The notes under the pieces: model-generated
Told to the model about the DNA's origin: nothing
What the model saw: only the letters and a program-made list of their open reading frames with translations
The model's database searches: none
Translations under genes and position numbers: made by a program
Origin: Pedobacter schmidteae
GTDB taxonomy: Bacteria; Bacteroidota; Bacteroidia; Sphingobacteriales; Sphingobacteriaceae
Assembly (NCBI RefSeq): GCF_900564155.1
Contig: NZ_LS999839.1
Span: 1,795,097 to 1,859,096, forward strand
Direction: 5' to 3'
DNA: 64,000 bases
Part shown: positions 1-8,233 of the stretch, piece by piece
Numbering within the stretch: the first letter of the stretch is position 1
Layout: each line of letters begins with the position of its first letter

Positions 1-165
1 AGGGGTGTGCCAATTGACCAAAAGCAACTGATTGCTTCCAAACAGCTGATCTATAATGATGTTAAGTTGCTTTTGTATAAATATCACTTGGGTGATGCCG
101 GTTACTATAAGGCACTAAACCTAAGTGATCCTATGGTGAAGCAGGCTGTTGCCAGCCTGCAATAA
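1..165 (+). CDS. C-terminal end of a probable S41-family (CtpA/Tsp-like) peptidase, 5'-truncated
   Basis: The frame is open from the first base and ends at TAA 163-165, leaving the last 54 residues of a protein that starts outside the window. The tail (KQLI..NDVKLLLYKY..GDAGYYKALNLSDPMVKQAV) resembles the C-terminus of Bacteroidetes carboxy-terminal processing proteases, where a similar helix ends in 'YY.. .N..D..V..A...L'. No catalytic residue lies in the visible part, so the family call rests on this tail only and is tentative. It converges on der, whose stop lies 5 bp away. Confidence 0.5.
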   Translation, partial: RGVPIDQKQLIASKQLIYNDVKLLLYKYHLGDAGYYKALNLSDPMVKQAVASLQ

Positions 166-170
166 TTCTC

Positions 171-1472
171 TTACTTCTGTCTGAAGTATATTTGAATGGG
201 TACGCCGCTAAAATCAAAGTTTTCACGTAACTTATTTTCAATAAAGCGCTTATAAGGCTCTTTAATGTATTGAGGAAGGTTACAGAAAAAAGCAAACATG
301 GGCGATGTACCATTAATTTGCGTAATGTACTTTATTTTGATATACTTTCCTTTTAACGCAGGAGGTGGGTATTTTTCAATAATTGGCAACATTACGTCAT
401 TTAATTTTGAGGTCGGTATTTTTTTGCTCCTGTTTTTATATACGTCAAGCGCTGTTTCTACTGCCTGAAATATACGTTGTTTGTTGATGGCCGAAGTAAA
501 GATGATTGGAACATCGGTAAATGGCTGTAGCTTATTGCGAATCTGATCTTCAAAAACATTCGCCGTTTTGCTATTTTTTTCTACCAGGTCCCATTTGTTG
601 ACCAGGATGACGATTCCTTTTTTATTTTTCTCTGCCAGGTGGAAAATATTTACGTCCTGTGATTCGAGGCCTTCCATGGCATCAATCATCAGGATTACCA
701 CGTCAGCTTCTTCCAGCGCCTTAATGGTTCGCATTACTGAATAGAATTCTATGTTTTCTTTCACCTTGGTTTTTTTACGCAAACCTGCGGTGTCAATAAA
801 CATAAATTCGTGACCGTATTGATTGTAGTGGATGTGTATCGAATCTCTGGTCGTACCGGCTATCGGGGTTACAATATTTCTTTCCTTTCCAATCAAAGCA
901 TTGATCAGTGATGACTTTCCAACATTCGGCCTACCTACAATGGTTAATTTAGGTAGGGTGTTTTCTTCCTCAGGTCCATCTTCAAAGTGTTTGATCACTT
1001 CGTCCAGTAAATCTCCGGTTCCCGATCCGGTCATAGATGATATCGGATAGATTTCGCCCAGGCCGAAACCATAAAATTCGGCTGCATCATTTTGCAGTTG
1101 TGTATTGTCAACTTTATTGACAACTATAAATACGGGTTTTTTGCTGCGTCTTAGTAATTGAGCAATTTCATCATCCAAATCGGTAATGCCTGTGGTTACA
1201 TCAACCATAAATAGCAATACAGAAGCTTCTTCGATGGCAATAACTACCTGCTCGCGGATGGCAGTTTCAAAAACATCTTCTGAATTGGCTACATAACCTC
1301 CGGTATCTATTACGGTAAATTGTTTGTCTGTCCACTCTGCCGAACCATAATGGCGGTCGCGTGTTACCCCGCTGAAATCATCAACAATAGCTTTACGACT
1401 CTCTGTTAAGCGGTTAAAAAGGGTAGATTTGCCTACGTTTGGTCTTCCGACAATTGCAATAATATTTGACAT
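171..1472 (-). CDS. der: Ribosome biogenesis GTPase Der (EngA)
   Basis: Der is an essential GTPase with two tandem G domains that helps mature the 50S ribosomal subunit in the cytoplasm. Both domains are visible: G1 loops GRPNVGKST (residues 8-16) and [10 protein letters not shown]3 motifs DTGG and DTAG, and G4 motifs NKVD and NKWD. The C-terminal KH-like RNA-binding domain follows (KYPPP...YI.PYKRF). The product is 433 residues, normal for the family. I start at the ATG complementary to 1470-1472 ([12 protein letters not shown]), because the upstream in-frame ATG at 1514 would add 14 residues absent from the family. era lies 83 bp upstream on the same strand, so the two GTPases may be cotranscribed. 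Confidence 0.97.
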   Translation of the reverse strand: MSNIIAIVGRPNVGKSTLFNRLTESRKAIVDDFSGVTRDRHYGSAEWTDKQFTVIDTGGYVANSEDVFETAIREQVVIAIEEASVLLFMVDVTTGITDLDDEIAQLLRRSKKPVFIVVNKVDNTQLQNDAAEFYGFGLGEIYPISSMTGSGTGDLLDEVIKHFEDGPEEENTLPKLTIVGRPNVGKSSLINALIGKERNIVTPIAGTTRDSIHIHYNQYGHEFMFIDTAGLRKKTKVKENIEFYSVMRTIKALEEADVVILMIDAMEGLESQDVNIFHLAEKNKKGIVILVNKWDLVEKNSKTANVFEDQIRNKLQPFTDVPIIFTSAINKQRIFQAVETALDVYKNRSKKIPTSKLNDVMLPIIEKYPPPALKGKYIKIKYITQINGTSPMFAFFCNLPQYIKEPYKRFIENKLRENFDFSGVPIQIYFRQK

Positions 1473-1555
1473 GGGTGTTTTTACGAATATTTTAAAAGCC
1501 ACAAAGATACACAATCCCCGTGGATATGTCTGATTTTAGTTTTTGTTAAGCAATG

Positions 1556-2443
1556 TTACTCGTAACCGAAGTTTTTTAAGTAATTCTTTTTGCTGCGCCA
1601 ATCGGGGATGACCTTAACAAAAGTTTCCAGAAAAACTTTCTGATCCAGGAACTTCTCGATGTCCTTGCGGGCTTCCATGCCTACTTTTTTAAGCATCTTG
1701 CCACCAGTTCCGATCAGAATGTTTTTTTGCGAATCGCGTTCCACTACAATCTCTGCTGTAATGCGCACAATTGGTCCGCTTTTGCTCTGGTCTTCTTTAA
1801 AAGCAGTAACAATCACCTCGGTGCTGTAGGGTATTTCTTTTTTAAAATTGAAGAATATCTTCTCCCTTATAATTTCCGAAACGAAGAAGCGCTGGCTGCG
1901 GTCGGTTAATTCTTCCTTATCGTAATAAGCCGGATGCTCGGGGATGTAGTCCAATATCATCGGCAAAATGCCTTCCAGGTTATATTTGTGCAGGGCCGAG
2001 ATGGCGAATATATGTTTAGGATTTAATTTCTGCTGCCAGTAAGCGAATTTCTCATCTACTTGTCCCTGTGTAGAGTTGTCAATTTTATTTAGAAGGACTA
2101 CCAAGGGGATTTCGGTATGGATAATTTTTTCGAGCACATCATTTTCGTCATGTTGCTCGTTGATATCGGTGACAAAAAGGATTAAATCGGCATCAGTTAA
2201 TGCGCCTTTTACCGAACTCATCATCGAATCCTGCAAACCATATAGCGGTTTTATGATGCCCGGGGTGTCAGAAAAAACAATTTGATAAGCTTCTTCATTC
2301 ACAATTCCTAAAATGCGGTGACGGGTTGTCTGTGCTTTAGGGGTAATAATAGAGAGCTTTTCGCCCACCAGGGCATTCATTAGGGTTGATTTACCCACAT
2401 TGGGCTTACCGATGATACTTACAAAACCTGCTTTATGCGACAT
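1556..2443 (-). CDS. era: GTPase Era
   Basis: Era binds GTP and the 3' end of 16S rRNA and acts in 30S subunit maturation. The 295-residue protein has G1 GKPNVGKST near residue 12, the switch/G3 motif DTPG, and G4 NKID. Its C-terminal KH domain carries the helix-turn GTGGKMLKKVGMEARKDIE expected for RNA binding. Length and domain order match the family. It is upstream of der on the same strand and divergent from the tRNA unit that starts about 110 bp away. Confidence 0.97.
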   Translation of the reverse strand: MSHKAGFVSIIGKPNVGKSTLMNALVGEKLSIITPKAQTTRHRILGIVNEEAYQIVFSDTPGIIKPLYGLQDSMMSSVKGALTDADLILFVTDINEQHDENDVLEKIIHTEIPLVVLLNKIDNSTQGQVDEKFAYWQQKLNPKHIFAISALHKYNLEGILPMILDYIPEHPAYYDKEELTDRSQRFFVSEIIREKIFFNFKKEIPYSTEVIVTAFKEDQSKSGPIVRITAEIVVERDSQKNILIGTGGKMLKKVGMEARKDIEKFLDQKVFLETFVKVIPDWRSKKNYLKNFGYE

Positions 2444-2465
2444 GAAAATATTTTTTTAAAATAAA

Positions 2466-2497
2466 TTTGCAGGACAAAGAAACGAATTATATCTTTG
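2466..2497 (+). promoter_or_regulatory. Bacteroidetes-type promoter of the tRNA unit
   Basis: TTTG at 2466-2469 is followed, after exactly 20 bp, by TATCTTTG at 2490-2497. This fits the TTTG-N19-21-TAnnTTTG pattern of the primary Bacteroidetes sigma factor. Transcription would begin near 2503, about 50 bp before the tRNA-fMet gene. Confidence 0.75.
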
Positions 2498-2555
2498 CAT
2501 TCCAATTCGGAAGAAGAGTTAATCAAATAACAACAACTTTAAGAATTGTATATAG

Positions 2556-2631
<76 letters not shown>

Positions 2632-2674
2632 AAAAAGTTCGCAACTTTAATACAGTTGAGGCAACTTTTAAAAT

Positions 2675-2746
2675 GGCCCGTTCGTCTAGGGGTGAGGACG
2701 CCAGATTTTCATTCTGGAAACAGGGGTTCGATTCCCCTACGGGCTA
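2675..2746 (+). tRNA. tRNA-Glu (TTC anticodon)
   Basis: Acceptor arms GGCCCGT/ACGGGCT pair with one G:T at the end. The anticodon arm is CCAGA-TTTTCAT-TCTGG, giving TTC, and the T-arm is AGGGG-TTCGATT-CCCCT. Unlike the neighbouring tRNA-fMet, the CCA end is not encoded (discriminator A is followed by CATA). It lies 43 bp downstream of tRNA-fMet and is probably cotranscribed with it. Confidence 0.95.
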
Positions 2747-2757
2747 CATAATAAATG

Positions 2758-2800
2758 AAAAGTTGGTTTAAGGCGGTAATGCTGGATACCAACTTTTTTT
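2758..2800 (+). terminator. Rho-independent terminator of the tRNA unit
   Basis: AAAAGTTGGT (2758-2767) pairs perfectly with ACCAACTTTT (2788-2797). The right arm runs into a seven-base T tract (2794-2800). It sits 11 bp after tRNA-Glu. Confidence 0.75.
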
Positions 2801-2995
2801 CGTTTACGGGTATCGTTCGGTATCATCGTATTTAGAAGTTTTGTTTCCCCTATAACTTTCCCATTTTGTTTGTCGTACTTAATGCTGGTGTTATGATGTT
2901 ACGCCTTTTTTACAAATGCAGGAGATATTTATTTTTTTGTTTAAGTTAGTGACTAAAGAATGGTCTGGCTTTGTGTCAGTACATTAAAAAAGACG

Positions 2996-3730
2996 ATGCA
3001 AAATTACAGAAAAATAGGATTTTCAAAAGTTGGGGGGATTTATATTGGAGAACTTGAGCCTTTAAAACTGCATAAGCATAAAGCCATAACGATTGCATTG
3101 TCTTTTAAAAATGAATTTGAGTTTGAAAATGAAAAGCAAAAAATCAAAACATTGGGCGTGATTTCTCAACCAAATACCTATCGGAAGTATATCTGTAATC
3201 CGAATAATCTTATTGCTTTTGTGCATATCGAGCCTTTTCTTTCGGCAGGATTGTCTCTTTTGAATAAAAACAACTCGTTTCAAGAACTATTTCCCGAACA
3301 GATGGAAAAAATAGTGCATATTTTAAATCAATGGTACAAAGAGGAAGGCAATTCCGAAAAACTTACCGAGACTGCAATACAGGATATTGCTAAACAAATT
3401 GCTTCGGATGCCCCGGAACAGGTTATTGATAGCCGAATAAAAAAATCTATTGATTTGATATGGAGTTTAGAACGTATAACATTAGGCGAGTTAGCCACTA
3501 TCAATCATATCTCCACTTACCGGTTTTCCCATCTGTTCAAACAAGAAACAGGAGTGAGTTTCAAAGAATATTTGTTACACAGAAAATTGGTTAAGGCGAT
3601 GCAGGCAATATTAGTTAACAAGGAAAATCTTACATCATCGGCATATACAGGTGGATTTTCTGATCAATCCCACTTTAACAGAACTTATCTTAATGCGTTC
3701 GGTGTGACCCCTAATAAATCCATAAAATAG
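2996..3730 (+). CDS. AraC-family transcriptional regulator
   Basis: A 244-residue cytoplasmic DNA-binding protein. The last 90 residues form the double helix-turn-helix of the AraC/XylS family (ITLGELATINHISTYRFSHL followed by the 'GFSDQSHFNRTY' and 'FGVTPNKS' signature). The N-terminal two thirds would be the ligand or dimerisation part and show no motif I can name. An in-frame ATG exists 36 bp upstream (2960). I prefer 2996 (MQNYRKIGFS) because the extra 12 residues look like leader sequence, but this choice is uncertain. The VOC-fold gene follows 61 bp downstream on the same strand and may be controlled with it. Confidence 0.85.
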   Translation: MQNYRKIGFSKVGGIYIGELEPLKLHKHKAITIALSFKNEFEFENEKQKIKTLGVISQPNTYRKYICNPNNLIAFVHIEPFLSAGLSLLNKNNSFQELFPEQMEKIVHILNQWYKEEGNSEKLTETAIQDIAKQIASDAPEQVIDSRIKKSIDLIWSLERITLGELATINHISTYRFSHLFKQETGVSFKEYLLHRKLVKAMQAILVNKENLTSSAYTGGFSDQSHFNRTYLNAFGVTPNKSIK

Positions 3731-3791
3731 CAACTACATTCAATTTTCTGACTAACCTTTTGTGGATTTTTGCATAAAAAGAGAAGAAAAA

Positions 3792-4205
3792 ATGAAGACT
3801 TTAATTCCGTATATCACCATCAACGAAAAGTGTGAAGAAGCATTGAACTTTTATAAAGATTGCTTTGGTGGGCAGATCATATTTATACAAAGATATTCAG
3901 ATATTGACGATTATCAGGTTTCACAGAGATATAAAGATAGGGTTGCCCACGCAGAGTTCCGTGCAGACAATATTCACTTTTACGCTTCTGACGGCTTTGA
4001 GGGGCAGACAGAAACCATAGGAAGTAACATAGCGCTTAGTGTCAGTTTCGACAGCCAGGACGACCAACGAAAAGTCTTTGAAAAATTAAAAACAAGTGGA
4101 AAGGTAACAATGGATTTCTCTGAAACTTCTGTAAATTCAACACTTGTGACGCTAACTGACAGATATGGAATACATTGGTTTCTAAATTACGACCACGCGA
4201 AATAA
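3792..4205 (+). CDS. VOC-superfamily (PhnB/glyoxalase-like) protein
   Basis: A 137-residue protein with the opening typical of PhnB-like vicinal-oxygen-chelate proteins: (M)KTLIPYITINEKCEEALNFY, then 'CFGG' and 'HAEFRADN.HFYASDG', and the closing 'VTLTDRYGIHWFLNYD'. Such proteins are small dimers. Many are of unknown substrate, and some confer antibiotic tolerance or act in side-chain chemistry. The ATG at 3792 is preferred over 3762 because family members start at this point and a purine-rich AGAAGAAAA precedes it. The neighbouring AraC gene is the likely regulator by position only. Confidence 0.85.
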   Translation: MKTLIPYITINEKCEEALNFYKDCFGGQIIFIQRYSDIDDYQVSQRYKDRVAHAEFRADNIHFYASDGFEGQTETIGSNIALSVSFDSQDDQRKVFEKLKTSGKVTMDFSETSVNSTLVTLTDRYGIHWFLNYDHAK

Positions 4206-4302
4206 AAACACAAACCTTACTACGGGTTATAAATGCCGCTTTACGAAAGTAGAGCGACTTTTATAATCCTGTAACGTAGCAAATTCTGGCGTAGAATTGG
4301 GG

Positions 4303-4722
4303 TCAAACCGGCACTGGCACTGGTTCTGTTTTGACTAAATAAGATAACATCAGGCAAGAAATTCCTAAAAAGAGTTCTATCACAAGCCACTGCATCCCAA
4401 ATGAGCCCAGTGGGCCGTCGACGACCCAGGTCAGCAGTCTTGAAGCAGCGTAAAGGAACCAAAAAATGGATAAGAATCGCATGGTGATAGTCAAGCCGGT
4501 AGACCAAAGGTAGCCAAGCACCGACACCACAAATAGCCCTACACCACCGTAAACTCCCCTGATGGAGCTGATGGAATCGGTATTCGTAAGTTTTTCGTGT
4601 ACCAATGCCATAATCGCTCTTGGATTCCACCAGGCCATGCCCGAAACATAGACCAGACTTAATAAAGACAGTAGAACCAATCCCTGTCCCAGATAGCTGA
4701 ATATTTTTTGCTTAGTGTTCAT
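4303..4722 (-). CDS. DUF4345-like small membrane protein
   Basis: A hydrophobic protein of 139 residues with about four predicted membrane helices (for example GLVLLSLLSLVYVSGMAWW and LVIELFLGISCLMLSYL). It has the conserved-looking stretch NPRAIMALVHEKLTNTDSIS followed by RGVYGGVGL, which I associate with the DUF4345 family; no biochemical role is known to me. The frame is open to an ATG at 4773, but that start would lie inside a perfect 32-bp palindrome. I choose the ATG at 4720-4722 (MNTKQKIFSY), which has a TAnnTTTG element just upstream. The Crp/Fnr-like gene is upstream on the same strand. Confidence 0.8.
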   Translation of the reverse strand: MNTKQKIFSYLGQGLVLLSLLSLVYVSGMAWWNPRAIMALVHEKLTNTDSISSIRGVYGGVGLFVVSVLGYLWSTGLTITMRFLSIFWFLYAASRLLTWVVDGPLGSFGMQWLVIELFLGISCLMLSYLVKTEPVPVPV

Positions 4723-4729
4723 ATGTGGC

Positions 4730-4737
4730 CAAAGGTA
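4730..4737 (-). promoter_or_regulatory. TAnnTTTG -7 element before the DUF4345-like gene
   Basis: On the minus strand 4737-4730 reads TACCTTTG, a full match to TAnnTTTG. It ends 7 bp before the chosen start codon, so transcription would begin at or next to the ATG, giving a leaderless or nearly leaderless mRNA. No TTTG at the usual 20-bp distance was found. Confidence 0.5.
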
Positions 4738-4750
4738 TCCAGCCATTTCC

Positions 4751-4782
4751 TGCAAAATATTGGTAATTACCAATATTTTGCA
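4751..4782. promoter_or_regulatory. Perfect 32-bp palindrome, probable operator
   Basis: The left half TGCAAAATATTGGTAA (4751-4766) is the exact reverse complement of the right half (4767-4782), with no spacer. It fills the gap between the stop of the Crp/Fnr-like gene (4784) and the start of the DUF4345-like gene (4722). It is not followed by a T tract on the minus strand, so it looks like a protein-binding site rather than a terminator. Its centre lies about 44 bp upstream of the expected transcription start. The 8-mer TATTGGTA recurs at 5431-5438 upstream of the regulator gene. Confidence 0.7.
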
Positions 4783-4783
4783 A

Positions 4784-5383
4784 CTAAATTATGATCTTAT
4801 TTATGAACTTGCTGAAGTTTGTGGGATCAATCCCTAGATAGTTGGCCAGGTACCTGTGAGGTACAATTTGTAGCATGTGAGGGCTTCTTTTCATGAAAAG
4901 TTTGAATTTCTCTTCTGCTTTAAGACTTTGGATCTCTACCAACCGATGTAATAAACCTTTAATGTTATAAGAAAGCGCAAGGTTTACAAAGGCTCCAATT
5001 GACACATGTGCTTTGGTCAATTGAAGGAACTTGTCTATCGGTGCCCTCAGGAATATACTTCCAGATAGGGTTTCGAAAAAATAGTTGGCAGGGGTTTGTG
5101 TCATTGCCGAATCTACAACTCCACTAAAAGAATATGGATAACTGAAAATGATGGTGGCTTCTTTTCCATCTTCTGCTAAATGATATATTCGCTGAAGCCC
5201 ATCCAGAACAAAATACATGTAGGGCTCTACTTCTCCTGCCCGGGTTATTGTTTTCTTTTTAGGTATCTTGATGCAGGTCCACAACTGACTAAATTTATCC
5301 CATTCTTCGCTGGCAATAGGACTCAGCTGGTCCATGTTTTCCTTCAGTATTTTTAACTGTTCTTTAGTGGGGGTCGACTTCAT
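4784..5383 (-). CDS. Crp/Fnr-family transcriptional regulator
   Basis: A 199-residue protein with a cyclic-nucleotide-binding-like jelly roll (about residues 30-125: KKTITRAGEVEPYMYFVLDG, then 'ATIIFSYPYSF'). A C-terminal winged helix has a recognition region 'LANYLGIDPTNFSKF'. Bacteroidetes have many such short Crp-like proteins that usually lack the residues for cAMP binding; the ligand cannot be told from the sequence. It is divergent from a lipoprotein gene and 61 bp upstream of the DUF4345-like gene. The palindromic sites on either side of it suggest autoregulation and control of its downstream neighbour (inference). Confidence 0.85.
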   Translation of the reverse strand: MKSTPTKEQLKILKENMDQLSPIASEEWDKFSQLWTCIKIPKKKTITRAGEVEPYMYFVLDGLQRIYHLAEDGKEATIIFSYPYSFSGVVDSAMTQTPANYFFETLSGSIFLRAPIDKFLQLTKAHVSIGAFVNLALSYNIKGLLHRLVEIQSLKAEEKFKLFMKRSPHMLQIVPHRYLANYLGIDPTNFSKFINKIII

Positions 5384-5430
5384 GATGAATAAAATTAGAA
5401 AAATAAATAAAACAAAATGCCCCGTACTTG

Positions 5431-5446
5431 TATTGGTATATCAATT
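5431..5446. promoter_or_regulatory. Imperfect dyad sharing the TATTGGTA half-site
   Basis: TATTGGTA (5431-5438) continues as TATCAAT, giving ATTGGTATATCAAT, an inverted repeat with one mismatched pair. The 8-mer is identical to part of each half of the 32-bp palindrome at 4751-4782. It lies between the Crp/Fnr-like gene and the divergent lipoprotein gene. Confidence 0.45.
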
Positions 5447-5491
5447 GCTGAATGTTTAATTTGGAACCATTAAAAAACAAAACATACGCTT

Positions 5492-5977
5492 ATGAAAAAG
5501 CCATTGCTTTACCTGTCGTTTTTTGCCCTGCCCTTGATGTTTAGCTGTAGTCAAACTGGAAGTAAGAGTTCCGAGTTGAAAGACAGTTTAGGTGTATCCG
5601 CAGATACTGTAAGTAAAAAGGAATGTTATGTAGCGGTTGATGCTAAGGACACCGCCAACTTAACCCTCAATAACTTTGACGGTGGAAAAAAAATAACCGG
5701 ACATCTGGTGATCAATTATCTGGATAAAGGAAAAAATGATGGGGAAATATCAGGCGCTTATCGTGGAGACACTTTGTTTGTAGATTATACCTTTAAAATA
5801 GGGACAAGCAATCAAACCCAGTATAAAAATCCACTCGCCTTTTTAAAGAAAGACGGGAAGCTGATATTGGGTGTTGGTCAGATAGAAACCAATCTGGGTA
5901 GATCGTATTTTGTGCCGGGTAAGCCCATCAGTTTTGAAAAAGGAAGGTTTACGTTTGGTCCTGCAGACTGTAAGTAA
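5492..5977 (+). CDS. Hypothetical lipoprotein
   Basis: A 161-residue protein with a lipoprotein signal peptide (MKKPLLYLSFFALPLMFSCS). The Cys at about position 19 would be acylated, so it is expected in the outer or inner membrane, facing the periplasm. The mature part contains 'NLTLNNFDGGKKITGHLVIN' and looks like a small beta-rich domain. I do not recognise a named family. It is divergent from the Crp/Fnr-like gene and convergent with the MFS gene, so it is probably a single-gene transcript. Confidence 0.8.
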   Translation: MKKPLLYLSFFALPLMFSCSQTGSKSSELKDSLGVSADTVSKKECYVAVDAKDTANLTLNNFDGGKKITGHLVINYLDKGKNDGEISGAYRGDTLFVDYTFKIGTSNQTQYKNPLAFLKKDGKLILGVGQIETNLGRSYFVPGKPISFEKGRFTFGPADCK

Positions 5978-6009
5978 TAACCCGAACGGTGCTTAGGTTA
6001 AGCCCTTTC

Positions 6010-7236
6010 TTAGGATCTTAACATCAGCACCGTTGCTCTTTTTCCCGAAAACCGGGTTTTATATAAAACAAATACGACTGTGGCCAGCAAGCCTATTAAC
6101 CCCGACAGGCAAACTGCCAATCGTGGGCCAAAGGCATGGGCAGTCCAGCCAATCAATAAGCTGCCAATGGGAATCATGCCCTGGTAGGCCATTACGTAGT
6201 AACTGATGGCCCTGCCCCTCATTTCGGGGATGGCATGTGTTTGGATATACGTATTAATGGATGAGGTTTGTGCCATCATTCCAAGACCACTCAGGGCCAT
6301 AAATACCAGTGCAATGGGTAAAACAGCCGAGTAGGAAAGAAATACCAGGCTTAGCCCAAATACAATGCTGGCAATAATGGTAATCTTCATCATGGGGTTG
6401 GCCGATTTCAGATTGGCCAGGTACATGGCCGCGGCTACAGAACCCAGTCCAGCTGCACTTTCAAACCAACTAAAGGTACCTGCGTCTCCCCTGAACAAGT
6501 CTTTGGCAAAAATTGGCATTAGCGTATTAAAAGGAATCACAAACAGGCTGCTGATGCCAATCATCACAATCATACTGCTCAGGTCTTTGTCACTGGAAAT
6601 GTATTTAAAGCCCTCCTCCAGTTCAGTCCAGATGCTTTTTTGCCCATGTGGCACCACGGTAATGTTCAGTCTCATCAGTAACAGGCAGATCAAAACCGGA
6701 GCATAGCTAACAAAGTTTCCGATAAAACAAAAGTCCTCGCCAAAGGTGCTCAGGATAACCCCGGCTATGGCGGGGCCAACAATGCGTGCCAGATTGGCCA
6801 TGGTAGAATTCAGTGCAATGGCATTGGGTAAATCTGTTTTATCCTCTACCATTTCTACCATCAGCGACTGCCTGCAGGTTACATCAAAAGCATTAATAAT
6901 GCCTTGTACCAGGCTCAAAAAGATAATAATGGGAATGTTATAGAACTTTAAAAAAATTAACAATGCCAGGGCGCCGGCCTGTAGCATGGAAATCACCTGG
7001 GTGATCAGCAAAATTTTATAACGGTTATGTCTGTCGATCAGGCTTCCTGCATAGGGCGATAAAATTAGCGAAGGGATAAGGCTTACAAAGCCCACCAAAC
7101 CAAGCATCATGGCCGAATCTGTGAGCCTGTACACCAGCCAGCTTACAGCCGTCTTCTGCATCCACGTCCCAATAAGGGATATGGATTGTCCGTAAAAGAA
7201 GAGTTTGAAATTGCGGTACTTTAATGATCTGAACAT
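6010..7236 (-). CDS. MFS transporter (MFS_3/EntS-like exporter)
   Basis: A 408-residue integral membrane protein with about 12 helices. The N-terminus 'FRSLKYRNFKLFFYGQSISLIGTWMQ' and the loop 'GSLIDRHNRYKILL' (the DRxxR loop between helices 2 and 3) are typical of the MFS_3 group that includes the enterobactin exporter EntS. The substrate is unknown. It is divergent from the LysR-type gene at 7349, and the 112-bp gap carries a direct repeat. By position the LysR protein probably regulates this exporter. Confidence 0.88.
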   Translation of the reverse strand: MFRSLKYRNFKLFFYGQSISLIGTWMQKTAVSWLVYRLTDSAMMLGLVGFVSLIPSLILSPYAGSLIDRHNRYKILLITQVISMLQAGALALLIFLKFYNIPIIIFLSLVQGIINAFDVTCRQSLMVEMVEDKTDLPNAIALNSTMANLARIVGPAIAGVILSTFGEDFCFIGNFVSYAPVLICLLLMRLNITVVPHGQKSIWTELEEGFKYISSDKDLSSMIVMIGISSLFVIPFNTLMPIFAKDLFRGDAGTFSWFESAAGLGSVAAAMYLANLKSANPMMKITIIASIVFGLSLVFLSYSAVLPIALVFMALSGLGMMAQTSSINTYIQTHAIPEMRGRAISYYVMAYQGMIPIGSLLIGWTAHAFGPRLAVCLSGLIGLLATVVFVLYKTRFSGKRATVLMLRS

Positions 7237-7297
7237 AGGTGTTTTTTTATGGTGATGCTACTGCGCAAATTTCGGGATAACATTTAAAGTGGTAAAA

Positions 7298-7333
7298 TTG
7301 ATTGTTTTAATGATATTGATTAGTTTTAACGAT
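7298..7333. repeat. Two tandem 17-18-bp direct repeats in the MFS/lysR divergent region
   Basis: TTGATTGTTTTAATGAT (7298-7314) is followed by TTGATTAGTTTTAACGAT (7316-7333). The copies start 18 bp apart and differ by one inserted base and one substitution. They end 15 bp before the LysR start codon and are candidate LysR-type binding sites. Confidence 0.55.
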
Positions 7334-7348
7334 TGATATGTAGGCAAA

Positions 7349-8233
7349 ATGGAAATACGGCAAATCAATTATTTTATTAAGGCAGCCGAGATGCTGCATT
7401 TTACGGAAGCGGCGGCAGCTTGTTTTGTGACCCAATCAACCCTTTCGCAACAGATTAAACAATTGGAAGAAGAATTGGGCATGTTGTTGTTTGACAGGAT
7501 TGGGAAACATGTACATTTAACTGAGGCCGGAGGCGTATTTTTGAAACATGCCCGGCAAATCATGTTGGATGTAAACAAATCCAAACAAGCAATTTTTGAG
7601 TTGAACAATCTGGTGATTGGCGATTTAAGGATAGGGGTTACTTCGGCATTCAGTTCGGTATTGCTGCCTGCACTGGCCCCGTTTTCCTTGAAATATCCTG
7701 GGATCAAAATAGTAGTTGAATATGGCACAGCAGCCGAATTGGAGTATAAACTGAAGCAGGCCGATCTGGATGTGCTCCTTGCTTTTCATGAGCAGACAGA
7801 TAGCGACAATACCAGTCTGGAGATGGAGCATCTTTTTTCCTCAAGGATTATGATGGTGGTGTCCAAACATCATCCGCTGGCCCAACTTAAAAAGATCTCT
7901 TTGGCCAGCCTTGCCAAAATAGAACTTTGTTTGCCCAGTAAAGGTTTTAGCTCCCGTGACTTATTGGACGAGCTGTTCCATAAGGCAAATCTTTCACCTC
8001 TGATCAAAATTGAGCTCAATAATATTCATTCTTTGCTCTCTCTGGTAGATGACGGCAGCTGGGCGACTATCCTTAATGAGAAGGCCCTCATTACCTGGGA
8101 AAACCTGGTGGCCATTCCGATATCGGGAAAAGAATATTATAAGCAGGCTTATATTTTATGGCAAAAGGGGGGCTACAGGAAAAAATCTGCTACCCTCTTT
8201 GTGGATGAACTGATTAAAACTTTGCAGGGCTAG
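7349..8233 (+). CDS. LysR-family transcriptional regulator
   Basis: A 294-residue LysR protein. The N-terminal winged helix (residues 1-60) reads MEIRQINYFIKAAEMLHFTE, then 'FVTQSTLSQQIKQLEEELGMLLFDR', and is a clear family match. The remaining 200 residues form the periplasmic-binding-protein-like effector domain (LRIGVTSAFSSVLLPAL...). It resembles the CynR/CysB-type subgroup in length. It is divergent from the MFS exporter, and its 3' end overlaps the convergent GH28-like gene by 20 bp. Confidence 0.93.
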   Translation: MEIRQINYFIKAAEMLHFTEAAAACFVTQSTLSQQIKQLEEELGMLLFDRIGKHVHLTEAGGVFLKHARQIMLDVNKSKQAIFELNNLVIGDLRIGVTSAFSSVLLPALAPFSLKYPGIKIVVEYGTAAELEYKLKQADLDVLLAFHEQTDSDNTSLEMEHLFSSRIMMVVSKHHPLAQLKKISLASLAKIELCLPSKGFSSRDLLDELFHKANLSPLIKIELNNIHSLLSLVDDGSWATILNEKALITWENLVAIPISGKEYYKQAYILWQKGGYRKKSATLFVDELIKTLQG

